Shown here piece after piece: positions 47,450-60,572 of a stretch of 64,000 nt of DNA. Under the pieces are notes generated by a model. That model was not told the DNA's origin and did no database searches. It was given only the letters and a program-made list of their open reading frames with translations. Source of the DNA: Anisodus tanguticus (lineage: Eukaryota; Streptophyta; Magnoliopsida; Solanales; Solanaceae); NCBI GenBank assembly GCA_034509755.1, contig CM067544.1, positions 16,673,001-16,737,000 on the forward strand, read 5' to 3'. Both the position numbers and the translations under genes were made by a program. Position 1 is the stretch's first letter. The number at the start of each line of letters is the position of its first letter.

Positions 47450-50400
47450 CTTGGGTAACCCCTTTGTCAGCGGTCAGCTATGTTATCCTTTGATTTTATG
47501 TAATCAATGGATATTATACCCGTGGTGATCAGCTGCCTAACAGTCTTATGTCTCCATCATATATGACGAGACTTGCCGTTGTACATAGCATTCCGTGCCC
47601 TTTCTAGAGCTGACTGGTTGTCGCAGTGGATCATTACAGAAGGTACGGGTTTGTTCCAACAAGGAACATCCTCTAAGAAGTCATGAAGTCACTCAACTTC
47701 TTCTCATGCTTTGTCTAAAGCGATAAATTCCGATTCCATTGTGGATCGGGCGATGCAAGTTTGCTTAGATTATTTCCAAGACACATCCCCACCACCAATG
47801 GTAAATACATACCCTCTGGTGGACTTGGTGTTCTCTATATCAGATATCCAATTTGCATCACTGTACCCTTCTAGTACAGTTGAATATCTCGAATAATGCA
47901 ACCCGTAAGTTAGTGTGTATTTCAGGTATTGAAGTACCCAATTCAACGCCTTCCAGTGATCGTCACTCGGATTACGGGTAAACCTAGCCAACTTGTTGAC
48001 TGCATAAGTAATATCAGGTCGGGTGCAGTTTGTTATGTACATCAAACTACCGATCACATGTGCATATCGCTCATGGCATATGGGTGCACCAAGATTTTTA
48101 TCAAGCTTTTGATTTATATCCATTGGTGACTTTATAGGCGAACTGTCTAACATCTAAAACTTTCTCAAAACATCCTCGATGTAGTGAGACTGAGATAAGA
48201 CCAGTCCGTCAGACATCTTAGATATTTTTATCCCTAAGATGACATCTGCGATACCCATATTCTTCATGTCGAAGTATTATTTCAACATGTTCTTAGTCTC
48301 TAGAATTATGCTAGGACTGCTCTCTGTGATCAACATGTCGTCTACATACATGCATATCATAACAAATGAGTCAGAGTTACCTTTCATGTAGACACATTTG
48401 TCACACTCATTAATAGTGAAAGCCTTCGATAACAGAGTACTATCAAATTTTTTGGGCCATTGCTTAGGGGCTTGTTTCAACCCGTACAGAGATTTGACAA
48501 GCCGACAGACTTTCTTCTCTTGCCCTTGAACCACATACCCCTCGGGTTGGTCCATATAAATTTCTTCTTCCAAATCTCCATTTAGGAAGGCTGTCTTTAC
48601 ATCCATTTGATGTATCTCAAAGTCACGCAACGCTGCGATCGCAATGAATACCCTTATGGACGTCATCCGAGATACCGGGGAGTACGTGTCAAAGTAGTCA
48701 AGACCTTCTTTCTGTCGATAGCCCTTGACTACCAACCTGGCCTTGTACTTATCTATAGACCCATCTACGTTATACTTCCATTTGAGTATCCATTTACACC
48801 CCAACTGTTTATTTTCCGAAGGAAGATCAACCAACTCCCAAGTATGGTTATGCAGAATGGAGCCTATTTCACTCTCAATAGCTTCTTTCCAGAGCGGTGC
48901 CTCTGGAGTTGACAATGCTTCAGCAATTGTCTTTGGTTAATCATCAATCATATAAGCTACAAAGTCAGGACCGAAGGATTTATCCCTCCTGGCCCTTTTA
49001 CTTCGCCTTAGTTCCATTTCTGGAGTCTCCAAGTTCTGAGAATCTGGAACACTAGATTTCGAATATTCAGCCACCTCGAGATCCACTAGATCTGAACCAT
49101 ATAGATCCGGGCCGTCAACTACTCCCAATTCCTGAGAGCTTTGTTCATAACTTCGTTTGCGAGAGGTTATGTCTTTTTCCTTTCTAGGAAAGGTACCTTA
49201 AAAGAATTAAGCATTCCTTGATTGTACCCCCGTAGATATCTGGAATATCTGACTTATGCACTAAGAAACGATAAGCACTATTGTTATTTGCATATCCGAT
49301 GAATATGCAATCTACAGTCTTAGGCCCAATCTTGACCTGCTTTGGCTTAGGTACTTCAACCTTTGCCAGACAACCCCACACCTTTAAATATTTTTATGTG
49401 CGTTTCTTTCATTTTCATAATTCATATGGAGTTTTGTCCTTCCCCTTATGTGAGACTCTGTTAAGAATCATATTAGAGGTAATGACAACTTCTCCCAACA
49501 TGTTTTGAGAAAGACCGGAATTGATGAGCAAGACATTCATCATTTCCTTCAATGTGCAGTTCTTACGTTCCGCCACATCGTTCAATTGAGGTGAGTATGG
49601 AGCTGTCGTTTGATGAACAATGCCTTATTGGGCACAATATTCCTCAAATGGCACTACATACTCTCCCCCTCTATCGCTACGAATGGATTTAATCCGTATG
49701 CTTAGTTGGTTCTCAACTTCTGCTTTGTAACGTCGGAACGCTTCAAAGGCTTCATCCTTACTTTTCAATAAGTAAAGGTAACAATACCTTGTGCTATCAT
49801 CAATGAATGTCACAAAGTACTTGTTCCCCCCTCTAGTTGGTGCAAACTTCAAATCACATATATCTGTGTGAATAAGTTCTAGAGGAGCAGTAATCCTTTC
49901 GACGGATCGAAAAGGAAGCTTTGTGAGTTTTGCCTCTACGCACACCTCACACTTATGTTGAGGGTTTACGTCGATAGACGACAACAACTCCGACTTTACC
50001 AACCTTTGGATGGACTTGTAGTTGATATGTCCTACTATATGATGCCATAAATTAGATGACTCAATCAAGTAAGATGAAGATGCTTCAATATTATTGCTTT
50101 TACGTAATACATACATGGTGTTCACTTTGAAGAGGCCTTCATAGACGAATCCTCTTCCCACAAACGTTCCATTCTTAGTGACTACAAATTTATTAGACTC
50201 AAACACTAGCCTAAAACCAACTTTAACCAATAAAGGACATGAAATTGAATTTCTTCTAATCTCAGGAACATGCATCACTTTCTTTAGAGTGAGCTCTTTT
50301 CCAGAAGTCATCTTCAGGACTACCTTTCCTACCCCAGTACGTCAGAGGAAGCGTTGTTGCCCATGAACAACTTCTTGTTTGTAATCGGTGTATAAGTGGA

Positions 50401-51561
50401 GAAGGCATCTCTGTTGGAACAGATGTGTCTTGTAGCACCTGTGTCCATCCACAATTGCATATGATTCTCGGTAAGGTTTGCTTCTAGCACCACCGCTGAG
50501 AACTCCTCAATCATGTCATCCAGAAATTGATCCTTGACAACGTTAATATGAGCCTTGCCCTTAGCCTTGGCCTTCTCTTGGTGCTCAATCTTGAGCTTGC
50601 GGCAATCCTTGATCATATGACCAGGTTTCCCACAGTGGTGACAGTTTCCTTTGAACTTCTCCGCTGCTTGGGTTTTGCCGTCTTTTTGGAACTTCCGTTT
50701 CTTGCTTAGGTTCCCTTTGGCCTCAGCCAGATTTGCCTTTGCCTCAACGGGTTGTTTACCCATAGGCAAGGCCTTCTTATTATCTTCCTGAATTTGGAGT
50801 TTGATAATAAGTTATTCAAAGGTCATCTCCTTTGTCTTGAGCTTTAAGTAGCTCATAAACTCATTCCACGAAGGAGGTAACTTTTCAATCAGTGATGCAA
50901 CCAAAAACTGCTCGTTTGGCTTCATACCTTCCAAATCCAGGTGATGTAAAATCATTTGGAATTCCTGGACTTGGGACATCACTGTTTTACTATCCACCAT
51001 TTGAAATTTCAGAAATTTCCCAACGATGAATTTCTTAGTACCTGCATCTTGTGCGTTGTACTTCTTTTGTAGATTCTCCCACAACTCTTTGGCAGTGCCA
51101 ATGGTGCAATACACCGTGTAGAGAAGGTCTGACAAGCAGTTCAATATGTAATTCTTACACATGAAATCACTATGACTCCATGCATCAAGAACCATCTTCA
51201 TGCCATTAATGACATGGATACCTAGGCCCCCTTCACCCGTTTCAGAAGGCGAAGGATCCATTTCATCTCCAGCTTATGGAGGATCTTCTGTTAGGAAACA
51301 TGCCATTTCCATAACAGACAGATAGAATAGCATCTTTTGTTGACATCTTTTGAAGTTTGTCCCCATGAACTTTTCAGGGTGTTCAAGGTGAAATCCAGCG
51401 GATGGAGGAGCGACAACATTCTCTTGAGCGGCAGCAAAGGCGTTGGATGAGACCTTGAGCAACCAGAAACACATTAGAGTGCCTTGAGAAGTGGGGAAGG
51501 CAGAGGGATTGCCTTGAGCAACAGCATCAGAATCAGAAGCAATTTGATTTATACCAGTCAT
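47450..51561 (-). pseudogene. gag-pol polyprotein of copia element 4, disrupted
   Basis: Gag starts at MTGINQIASDSDAVAQ (51561) and carries a CCHC knuckle CHHCGKPGHMIKDC (about 50640). The protease is LWMDTGATRHICS (about 50455). Integrase reads SSNLWHHIVGHINYKS, THIDDSTRY-like FVTFIDDSTRYCYLY and KSIRSDRGGEY (49640-49700). RT has WKWK, MDVKTAFLNGDLEEEIYM, SLYGLKQAPKQW and the catalytic YVDDML (48277-48915). RNase H follows at 48153 and below, with [13 protein letters not shown] and a final DNIAD. Breaks include stops near 51270, 50790, 49620, 48930 and 48160 and several frame changes. The order is that of Tork-like copia elements. Confidence 0.9.
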
Positions 51562-51603
51562 CTTTCTAACTTAGTTACTTACAACAAAATCTTGTCTTAA
51601 AAT

Positions 51604-52495
51604 TATTGGGATACAATTGTTGTAGGGAACGGGAAGTAAGTAACTATTACAATAATAGAAAGGATAAACTAACTATTACAATAAACTGGAAATCAAGAAC
51701 TTAACCGATTGCTTGTGTGATTCGACTTGCTAAGTCGAGTGATGACACTCTTTCTTTAAGACAAGATTGCCCCGTATATCTCCTTTTACGGTATTGAGCA
51801 ATAGTCTCCCAAGATACAACAACAACAACTTTAACAAGTGAGCAAAGGAAACTCAAGTGTTACTCTTGAAGAACTTTGAGTATAGTGGCTTTGCTAGAGA
51901 GGAAGAATATGAACTCTAAAAATCTGTAGAGTATTTTCCAAGTGTTGAGTGTAGTATTTCAATTGAGCCAAAGACCTCAATTTATAGTGTAAGTAGAATA
52001 TCCCTCATCTAGCCAACTAATGACCTTCAATAATCATGTAATTGCACTTGATTGAGGGGTTACATTCAGCCAAATAATGGCTGAATTCATGTGGCAAGTA
52101 ATGGAGAATCAATGCTCCAAAACCAGCCCAAACGTCAGATTTTTCCAACTTCCCGTCGCAGCATTCTGCCTCCGAAGCGCTGCGGCTTCGACGGTGTGGC
52201 GACGCGGCCCTTCACGGCTCCGCGGCGATTTTCGACTCGTTTCGTTTTACACTTTGTACACTTCTTCCTTCATTTACCAACGTGGAATACATTGTCATTT
52301 GGCCAATAACCGTCCATAATTCTATGTCTCAAACGTATTACATACGTACCAATATATCTTTCACTAATGAAATTTGCGATACTTGGCACTACGTGTGCAC
52401 GTGTGTGGAAACGACGTTTCCGACGTGCGGGCCCAATAGTTCGAGTCATAAATTAATGGGATATACTTATTTTCACATTTAGTAAATTTCCAACA
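51604..52495 (-). repeat. 5' LTR of copia element 4
   Basis: 892 bp, homologous to 45836-46770. Its first base pair reads TA instead of TG (TATTGGG), a point change at the conserved terminus. The GC-rich block is shorter here (about 52172-52225). Confidence 0.9.
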
Positions 52496-54103
52496 AATGA
52501 CTGATCATATATATTTTTTCATTTAGAAAAAAAAATAATTAAAAAGTACCGCTGTGGATTTTGAGTGTCCAATCTAATAGGGCCTACCGATATTGTGTAA
52601 TTCATGTCATGTTGTTAAAAGTTAGAACCTACCATTTTTGTATAATCACGTCTTATTGAACTTTTGGTGGGAACATTTCCTCTCTAAATGACCCTATCAA
52701 ATAATGATTACAGCTTTTTGTCTCGCTACATGGGATTAAATTCAAATTCAATTTCTTCATAACAAAAAGCAAAAAGAAAAGTAGGACCTAGATGTAACAT
52801 GGAGTATTACATATGGACAAAGGATATCATTATACGAATCACAACATAGAAGTGGATAAAATACCATTACAAGTGTGTAAATTAAATAGAAAAAAGATTC
52901 AGTGGTGTATCTTTTAATAAGTTAACAGAGAGAAAGTGGTGCTAGTAAGCAAATTCAAACCGATCATTGGTTGAAATTAATTTAATTGTTGAAGATGATA
53001 AATGGCAGCAATAATAAAAAGAAGGCTTGTCATGTTTTCATAATTTCTACCTATAAAAAGAAATACAAAGACAAGAAAAAGACATAAGATATAAAATAGT
53101 ATTAGGATGAAATTGACTTTGATGTTAACTCGAATTGCCTCTTTCTCTTTTGCTACACTTTTTCTGTTGTTCCATATCATTCCCTTTTCCCCATGTAATA
53201 TAAGGTTTTGACAAAATGTTTGTAACTAAAAATACTATACTTTGGAGTTATATATTAGTGTCTCTAATTATTGTAGCTTAATTAAAGAGAGTCCTATATC
53301 TTTTTTTCTTTCAAGTTTCTAAATAACGTTTACATGGATGACGTATTTGTTTGGATGTCTACTTTCATTGAATTTGCCATATGACGATGTATGATGATGT
53401 ATATAGTTAGACACAAATTTAACCTTTTAAAACAATAATCTTCTCAATGATAAGATCAAAGTTTTCACCCTTGTCTGGCCGAACTAAAATATTTCTTTTG
53501 AATTTTCATTTTCTCTTTTCTCCATTAGGGTAGGTAGAGGAAGGGGGAAACGTGGGGGTTTCTTTAATTAGTCGTTTTTCTAGATTTTTTTCTTTTAAAT
53601 TTTCATACTTCGTCTTTCTCCTTAAGTCCTCATGTTATTTTCACAACTTTAGTAAACTAATAAGAAAATAACAAATTCAAAATTTCTTCAATGAGGAGTT
53701 CACATATGTTTGGATTACTTTACATGATTTTAATTCAATTTGCTAATTAAAACATTATGTCACGTCTAATAATTTCATTTCACTTCAATGAATTTGGAGC
53801 AGTACATATATAGCAATAAGTCTTGTTGGTCTATTCGTGTATTTAGTAGCTCAATCATATTGATACAAATATTTTGTAACTATATATCCCACATGCCACT
53901 TCGATTATAAACTTTTTCAAAGATATAATTGAGCTGCAAAATAAGAAGTCACATGCTTGTAATGTTGAACTTTCATAATTTGCTAATAAGTATTGAGACC
54001 TTATATATTAAACTTATGGATTCCAGTCCTTGAAGATTTTTAGCTAAACCGTAATGTATTGACCAGAAAATTTAGTAGCTTTATGATATATCAATGAAAA
54101 AAC
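52496..54103. other. AT-rich intergenic spacer between copia elements 4 and 5
   Basis: No gene, RNA or clear repeat recognised. Confidence 0.45.
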
Positions 54104-55221
54104 TGTTGGATATGTAAAGCACGTACGAGAATATTAAATAGCTATTACAGTGATTGAAAGGATAAACTACAAAGATTACAACAAGAAGTTGTCAATCTCT
54201 TGATCTTGAATTGGAACTTCAAATATGGATCTTGTATTCGGAAATACAAGAACATGAACTGTTATACTTGTGGCGTATAGATCCGCTGAGAATCCGAACG
54301 ATTAGAGTCCTTTAAGATTCTAGTTCACACCTGAAACACTTAGCAACCAATTAGTTAATCACAACACCACCGGCTGAGTCGAGAGATGTCTCTCTGTCTT
54401 TAAGACAAGATTGCCCCCGTATATAGGCTTTACGGAAGTGTGGACAGTAGTCTCCCAAGATAAAACAACAAACTATCAAATGTGCAAAGCCTACACAAAT
54501 GACCTCAGCGAATAACCCGAACAATGAAGATTGCTAAGAGAAGGATTGCTTATCAGGAAAACTGATCTCTTTGTGGTGTTATATACTTATATGTATATTG
54601 TGTGCATTTCTGTTCATCTATAGAATTGAGCCAAATGCCTCAATTTATAGGTGTGCAAAATGGCCTTTCAAATGCCCCATAATGGCATTCAATTGCCATG
54701 TAATGGATGACATTTAACCCCCAAGTAATGCAGCAACATAATGGTCCAAGTAATGGCCATTATTGGGTGGATTCAGTGCCATTGAAACCACCTCAACAAC
54801 CAAACCTTTGGGATTCCATGGAGCAAACACTGCATGGGAAGCGCCGCGGCTCCAGAATGCCAAATAGGAAATTAGCACCGCGGCGCTGCAAGGGGACGCT
54901 GCGGCGCTGCGGCCTAGTCCAGGAGGCGCCGCGGCCATTCTCGTCTCCTCGGCCCTTTTCGACCCATTCCATCTTACACCTAGCACAATCCTTCATTCGT
55001 TTACCGACGTGGAACACTTGTTATTTAGCCAATAACCGTCCATCATTCTATGTCTCAAACACTTCACTTACATACCACTATCTCTTTCATTAATGAAATT
55101 TACGATACTTGGCACTAAGATATCACGTGTGTGGAAACAACATTTTCGACGTGCGGGCTCCTAATTTTTTGAGTCATAAATAATGGGATAAACTTAATTC
55201 CACATTAGTAAATTTTCAACA
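54104..55221 (-). repeat. 3' LTR of copia element 5
   Basis: 1118-bp LTR with TGTTGG...CAACA ends. The GC-rich block at about 54838-54960 has several GCGCCGCGGC-like modules. A minus-strand TATA box lies near 54638-54650. Confidence 0.9.
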
Positions 55222-58200
55222 ATCCCCTCTTGAAAGAGATTTTGACGCACACACAAGGTGCCTACTTTCAGCAATCTTTCAGTTAAAAGTTATTGCATCA
55301 GGAGAGGTAGCTTTCGATTTGAACCTTCCCTACTTGAATACCATCGGACTTACTTACTGCGCGGTAAATGTGATGTCTTGAACCATCAGTGTTTAATGTA
55401 AGCCAAGACAACGGTACCAACACAATACCTCCCCTTTATTCGTTTCTTCTTATTGTTCTATCCGTTGTGGCCGTGAACACATTTGGATTCTTAAGTGCGT
55501 TTATTTAAGAAGACATGTCCTCGCACTTAAATAGGTGATCTCCTACAAGAAATTCTGCTATACCCCACTTCACAAGTGTTAGGAATCATTAAAAGTTTTC
55601 CCAACCTTAACCTCAACCGTTTGAGGATCGTTAAAGGTTTGTAAGCTTAACCTTTACCCACCATGCAGGTAGCACTTTAATGTCTATCGCGGGAACGGAT
55701 TTGGATTCATGTTTCTTTATAGAAATCATAATCCGAAGTACTCTTGCTTCCACTGAAGCGCTTAACTGAACCTTTTGCAGCTTAGTTTTCCCATTGAACC
55801 AAATTCTTGGGATCTCCAGTCAGTATGGTTGGGTTACCACCGCAAAGGTTCATATTATTTAGGTTTTAAGCCCATTTCCCTAGACAGGCAGAACTCTTGA
55901 TCTTTGGGTAGTCCATTAGTTAAAGGGTCCGCTATATCCTTTGATTAGTTATCAAGGAAGTGACCCGTGATGATCAACTGTAATATGGTTTTATGTCTCC
56001 GACAGATCCGACAGATATATTCAGACGCTGTCATCCGTGCTCTTCCTGAAGCCGACCGGCTAGCCACAGTGTATAACTGCTCAAGACATGGGTTTCTCCC
56101 AATAAGGGACATCCTCTAAGGAGTCGTGAAGTTACTCAACTTCTTTTATGCTTTGTTTAAAGCGATAAACTCCGATTCCATCATGAATCGGCCGATGCGA
56201 GTTTGCTTAGAGGATTTTCCAAGACCCACCATACACATTTACTTGTGGCATTGGTGTTCTTCAAGTTTGATGTCCAGTTTGCATCATTGTGTTTTCCCAA
56301 AACTGCTGGACATCCAAAATACCATAATTCGTAGATAAGCAAATATTTTAGATATCGTTATATCCGACTTAACACCTTCTATCGATCATTTCCAAAATCA
56401 CGAGTGAACCTTAGTTCAACTGATCTGCTTTGTAGGCCGATACCAGGTCGGTTGTAGTGTGTACAATACATTGAACTACATGTGACCTGCGTATATCGCT
56501 CCTTGTATATGGGTGTACAATTATTCCAATCAGTTATATGATTTATATCCATTGGTGGCTTCAACGAGACTGTCAACTATCTCACAACTGAGTTTGGAGT
56601 TAGACCAGTCCGTTAGATGTCTTAGAAATCCTAATTCCTAAGATGTCATCTGCGATACCCATATCTTTCATATAGAGACTTTTGTTTCAATATGACTTCC
56701 ACTTTCAGACTGTTGGTTTTCTAACTGTTGGCTTTCTAACTTCAGAGTCAATGTTTCTGTTGTCAGATTTATTATTTCTATTTTATCTGAAACTTCCAGG
56801 ACCAAAATGTAAATATTTCAGAGACAAAAATGAAAGTTCAGGAAGAAGCCCAACAATCCAACAAACCAACTCTGATCCTCCACTTCCAACTCTCCGGTTA
56901 GGAAGGTTGTCTCAACATCCATGTCACGCAAGACTGCAATGGCTCTGGATGTTAAGCTATTCACAGGGGAGCACATGTACAAGTAGCCGAGGCCTTATAC
57001 TCGTCAGTAAATCCATCTACTTTGTACTCACTTTTGAGTATCCACTTTTACAACCCAAAGGTTCTTTTCCCGGAGGAAGGTCAACCATTACACAAGTATG
57101 GTTCTATATGATGGAATCTATTTCTCTCTGTAGCTTCTTTTCAAAGTAGCGCTTCTGGAGATGACAATTATTTGTTAATTATCCATGGTTCATTCTCAAC
57201 CATACAAGCTAGAAGGCCTGGAATAAGTCTTTGTCCCCTCTTTGCTCCGTCTCGGTTCAACCTCTAGAATCTCTGAGTTCTGTAGATCTGGAACATTAAG
57301 TTTCGGATAGTCAGCAACTTCCGAGTCCTGTAGATCTGGAACGTATGGTTCCAGACAATCAGGCATTCACGGGTTCTTGTTAACCTCAAGCAATTACTTT
57401 TTTTTCCTTCTCAAGGAAAGTTATACTCAAAGAATTCAGCATTCTTTGACACCAAGAGGCGATATGCACTACTGTTATTTGCAGATCCAATGGATATGCA
57501 ATCTATAGTCTTAGGTCCAACTTGACCTGTTTCAGTATTCCAACTTCTACCAAGCCACCCCACATCACAACATTTGGAGGTGGGATCCTTTCTATGTTTC
57601 ACATAGAGGGTTATCCTTATCCTTATGCGTAGTTCTGTTGAGAATCATATTAGCGGTAAGGATCGCCTTGCCCCGCATATTCTGGGCGTACGGCTTTGCG
57701 CTTGGCTAACACCGTTATACTGAGGTGAGTAATGAGCAGTCGTTTGATGAACGATGCTTCACATTCTCCCTCTCTATCACTACGAATTCCTCAACCCGTT
57801 GGCTTAGTTGATTTTCAACTTCTGCTTTGTAGCGCTTATCCGCTTTAACATCTTCATCTTTGCTTTTCAACAAACAAATAATGCAATACGTTGTACCATC
57901 ATCAATGAAGGTTACAAAGTACTTGTCTACCCCTCTATTTTGTATAAACTTTAAATCACTCATGTAGGTGTGACTAAGTTCTAGAGGAGCGGTGCTTCTT
58001 TCGCTATTCCTTTGACGGAACTTGGAAATGTGATTTTGCCTATTCGCCTACCTCACATTCATTTGAGGGTTTATGTCGACAGAAGGCAACAATCTCTACT
58101 TCGTTAGCTTTTGAATGAATTTCTATTTAACGTGTCTTAATCTATGACGACATAGATGCACGAATTACAAATATATCATTCATTTAGTTCCAGACATATT

Positions 58201-59457
58201 GTACCATTCTTAGTTATTACAGACCTGTTGGACTAGTCTCAAACCAGCTTGACCAACAGCGTCCCTTAAACCAAGTTTGGGATATGTATCACCTCCTTTT
58301 AGAGTGATCCCATTCCCTGAAGTCCTATTGAGGGCAACCTCTCCACCCCTTTTGCTTTAGAGGTGGCGTTGCTTCACATGAACAACCTCTTGCCCGTGGT
58401 TAGGGCGTAACCAGATCATAAGTGATCTGGATACTCTGGCCCACTCCAGTTGCTTTGGCAGACTGAGTGTCCAATTTTTTATCTCCCTTTCTTTTGGCCT
58501 TCAGATCATTTAAGACCTGGAAACTCTGGCCCACCTCAATAGGTGTCCATTACTTTTCTGCCTTGCTTTTGGCCTTCAGATCATTTAAGACTCTGGAAAT
58601 TCTGGTCCACTCTAGTCGCCCGTAGGCTTTGTACGACTGAGTGTCCAATATCATCCTATCAAATGAAGGATCTTCTGTCAGATAGTGTGACAGGTTCAAC
58701 GTCTTAAGATAAGTCATTATCTTTTAGTCTTCTTCTCTTGAGATTGGTGCCCAGACAATTCCTGGCGCTTGCTTAAGAGTGGTAACAGTTTTTGCACAGT
58801 CAATGGATCTCTATCCTTCGTATGTGCGCACTTTTAATAATTACACCAAAAAGAACGGATCTTTTAAGTTTTTTATTTACAATAGTCCAATCTTTAACCG
58901 GGAAGGAATGAGATTCAATATCTGATTTTAGAGTGCAGGGAATATAAGTTTTTAATGAAAACACTTTCATATTCCCAGCCTTGCTTTACACACTTTTATT
59001 CAGCTATTAACTAAATACATTATCGTTAAGGAAGGATAAATTAACTTAGACCTTTTGGATTCTGGCCCACTTCAGTTAGACTGAGTGTTCATATCCTCCT
59101 TACTATAATTTGGATCCTTTGTCTGGGACAGATATAGGCCTTGGCTACATGATAGAACATCATCTTCAACCTTCTCCTCTTGTCCTAGTTGACATCATCA
59201 GCCTCTCGTGGGAACTTGTTTCCACCACCATTAGGAGCGGTGACACCTACTTGTCCTTGATCTTTAGCCATACTAGCATGACTATCAGTAGTATCTTGAA
59301 GCTCAGCATCAGATCCAGATTTGAAAGCACAGTTGTTGACAGAGACAGTGTTTGAACTGTTATCAGAACTGTTTTCAAGAAGAAAACCACAGCCAGATTT
59401 GGTCACACACTTGTCGACCAACATCTTTCGAACACTAATACAATCTTGTCTTAAAAT
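55222..59457 (-). pseudogene. Decayed gag-pol body of copia element 5
   Basis: Only islands are readable on the minus strand. There is a gag-like N-terminus (MLVDKCVTKSGCG, 59185-59424) and an integrase piece FVTFIDDGTTYCIICLLKSKDE (57715-57963). A fragment GPKTIDCISIGSANNSSAYRLL (57411-57602) matches element 4 (49184-49381). An RNase H stretch near 56160-56580 parallels element 4 47710-48150. I could not find YVDD or the RT core; the RT zone (about 56700-57180) is reduced to fragments. It follows the same plan as element 4, so the two are relatives. Confidence 0.75.
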
Positions 59458-60567
59458 TGTTGGATATGTAAAGCACGTACGTGAATAGTAAATAACTATT
59501 ACAGTGATTGAAAGGATAAACTACAAAGATTACCACAACAAGTTGTCAATCTCTTGATCTTGAATTGGAACTTCAAATATGGATCTTGTATTCGGAAATA
59601 CAAGAACATGAACTGCTACACTTGTGACTTGTAGATCCGCTGAGAATCCGAACGGTTAGAGTCCTTTGAGATTCTAGTTCACACCTGAAACACTTAGCAA
59701 CCAATTAGATAATCACAACACCACCAGCTGAGTTGAGAGATGACTCTCTTTATTTAAGACAAGATTGCCCCCGTATATAGGCTTTACGGAAGTGTGGACA
59801 ATAATCTCCCAAGATAAAACAACAAACTATCAAATGTGCAAAGCCTACACAAATGACCTCAGCGAAGAACACGAATAATGAAGATTGCTAAGAGAATGAT
59901 TGCTTATCAGGAAAACTGATCTCTTTGTGGTGTTGTATACTTATATGTATATTGTGTGCATTTCTGTTCATCTATAGAATTGAGCCAAAGGCCTCAATTT
60001 ATAGGTGTGCAAGATGGCCTTTCAAATGCCCCATAATGGCATTCAATTGCCATGTAATGGATGACATTTAACCCCGAAGTAATGCAACAACATAATGGTC
60101 CAAGTAATGACTATTATTGGGTGGATTCAGTGCCATTGAAACCACCTCAACAACCAAACCTTTGGGATTCCGTCGAGCAAACACTGCCTGGGATGCGCCG
60201 TGGCACTGCAATATTTAGCACCGCGGCCTCAGAATGCCAAACATGGAATTAGCCGCGGCCCAGTCCGGGAGGCGCTGCGGCCCTTCTCGGCTCCGCGGCC
60301 CTTCCTGACCCGTTCCATCTTACACGTAGCATAATCCTTCCTTCGTTTACCGACGTGGAACACTTGTTATTTAGACAATAACCGTCCATCATTCTATGTC
60401 TCAAACACTTCACTTACGTACCAATATCTCTTTCATTAACGAAATTTACGATACTTGGCACTAAGATAGCACGTGTGTGGAAACGACATTTCCGACGTGC
60501 GGGGCCCCAATTGTTCGAGTCATAAATAATGGGATAAACTTAATTCCACATTAGTAAATTTCCAACA
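59458..60567 (-). repeat. 5' LTR of copia element 5
   Basis: 1110-bp partner of 54104-55221. The GC-rich block (about 60190-60300) is arranged differently from the partner. A target duplication follows directly. Confidence 0.9.
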
Positions 60568-60572
60568 AAAAC

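Larger units (their letters stand above)
45836..52495 (-). mobile_element. Ty1/copia retrotransposon 4 (Tork-like), full length with LTRs
   Basis: This is a 6660-bp minus-strand element. The 5' LTR is 51604-52495 and the 3' LTR 45836-46770, about 96% alike by eye apart from one roughly 55-bp indel. Flanks attga and aatga are an imperfect 5-bp duplication. The polypurine tract AAGAGGGGAT lies next to the 3' LTR. The internal order gag, protease, integrase, RT, RNase H is complete but broken by stops and frameshifts. Confidence 0.92.
54104..60567 (-). mobile_element. Copia retrotransposon 5, LTRs intact, coding part decayed, perfect TSD
   Basis: This 6464-bp element is flanked by aaaac on both sides (54099-54103 and 60568-60572). 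The LTRs are 54104-55221 (1118 bp) and 59458-60567 (1110 bp), about 94-95% alike by eye. Both have TGTTGGATATG ends, a minus-strand TATA box (CTATAAATTGAGG) and GC-rich CCGCGG modules. The polypurine tract AAGAGGGGAT follows the 3' LTR, as in element 4. The primer-binding side (minus ATTTTAAGACAAGATT) is also shared with element 4. Confidence 0.92.

Noticed and set aside
48937..49128. Short acidic/basic frame considered as a separate gene
   Set aside because: It is the linker between integrase and RT of element 4 (MELRRSKRARRDK precedes the RT), not a gene.
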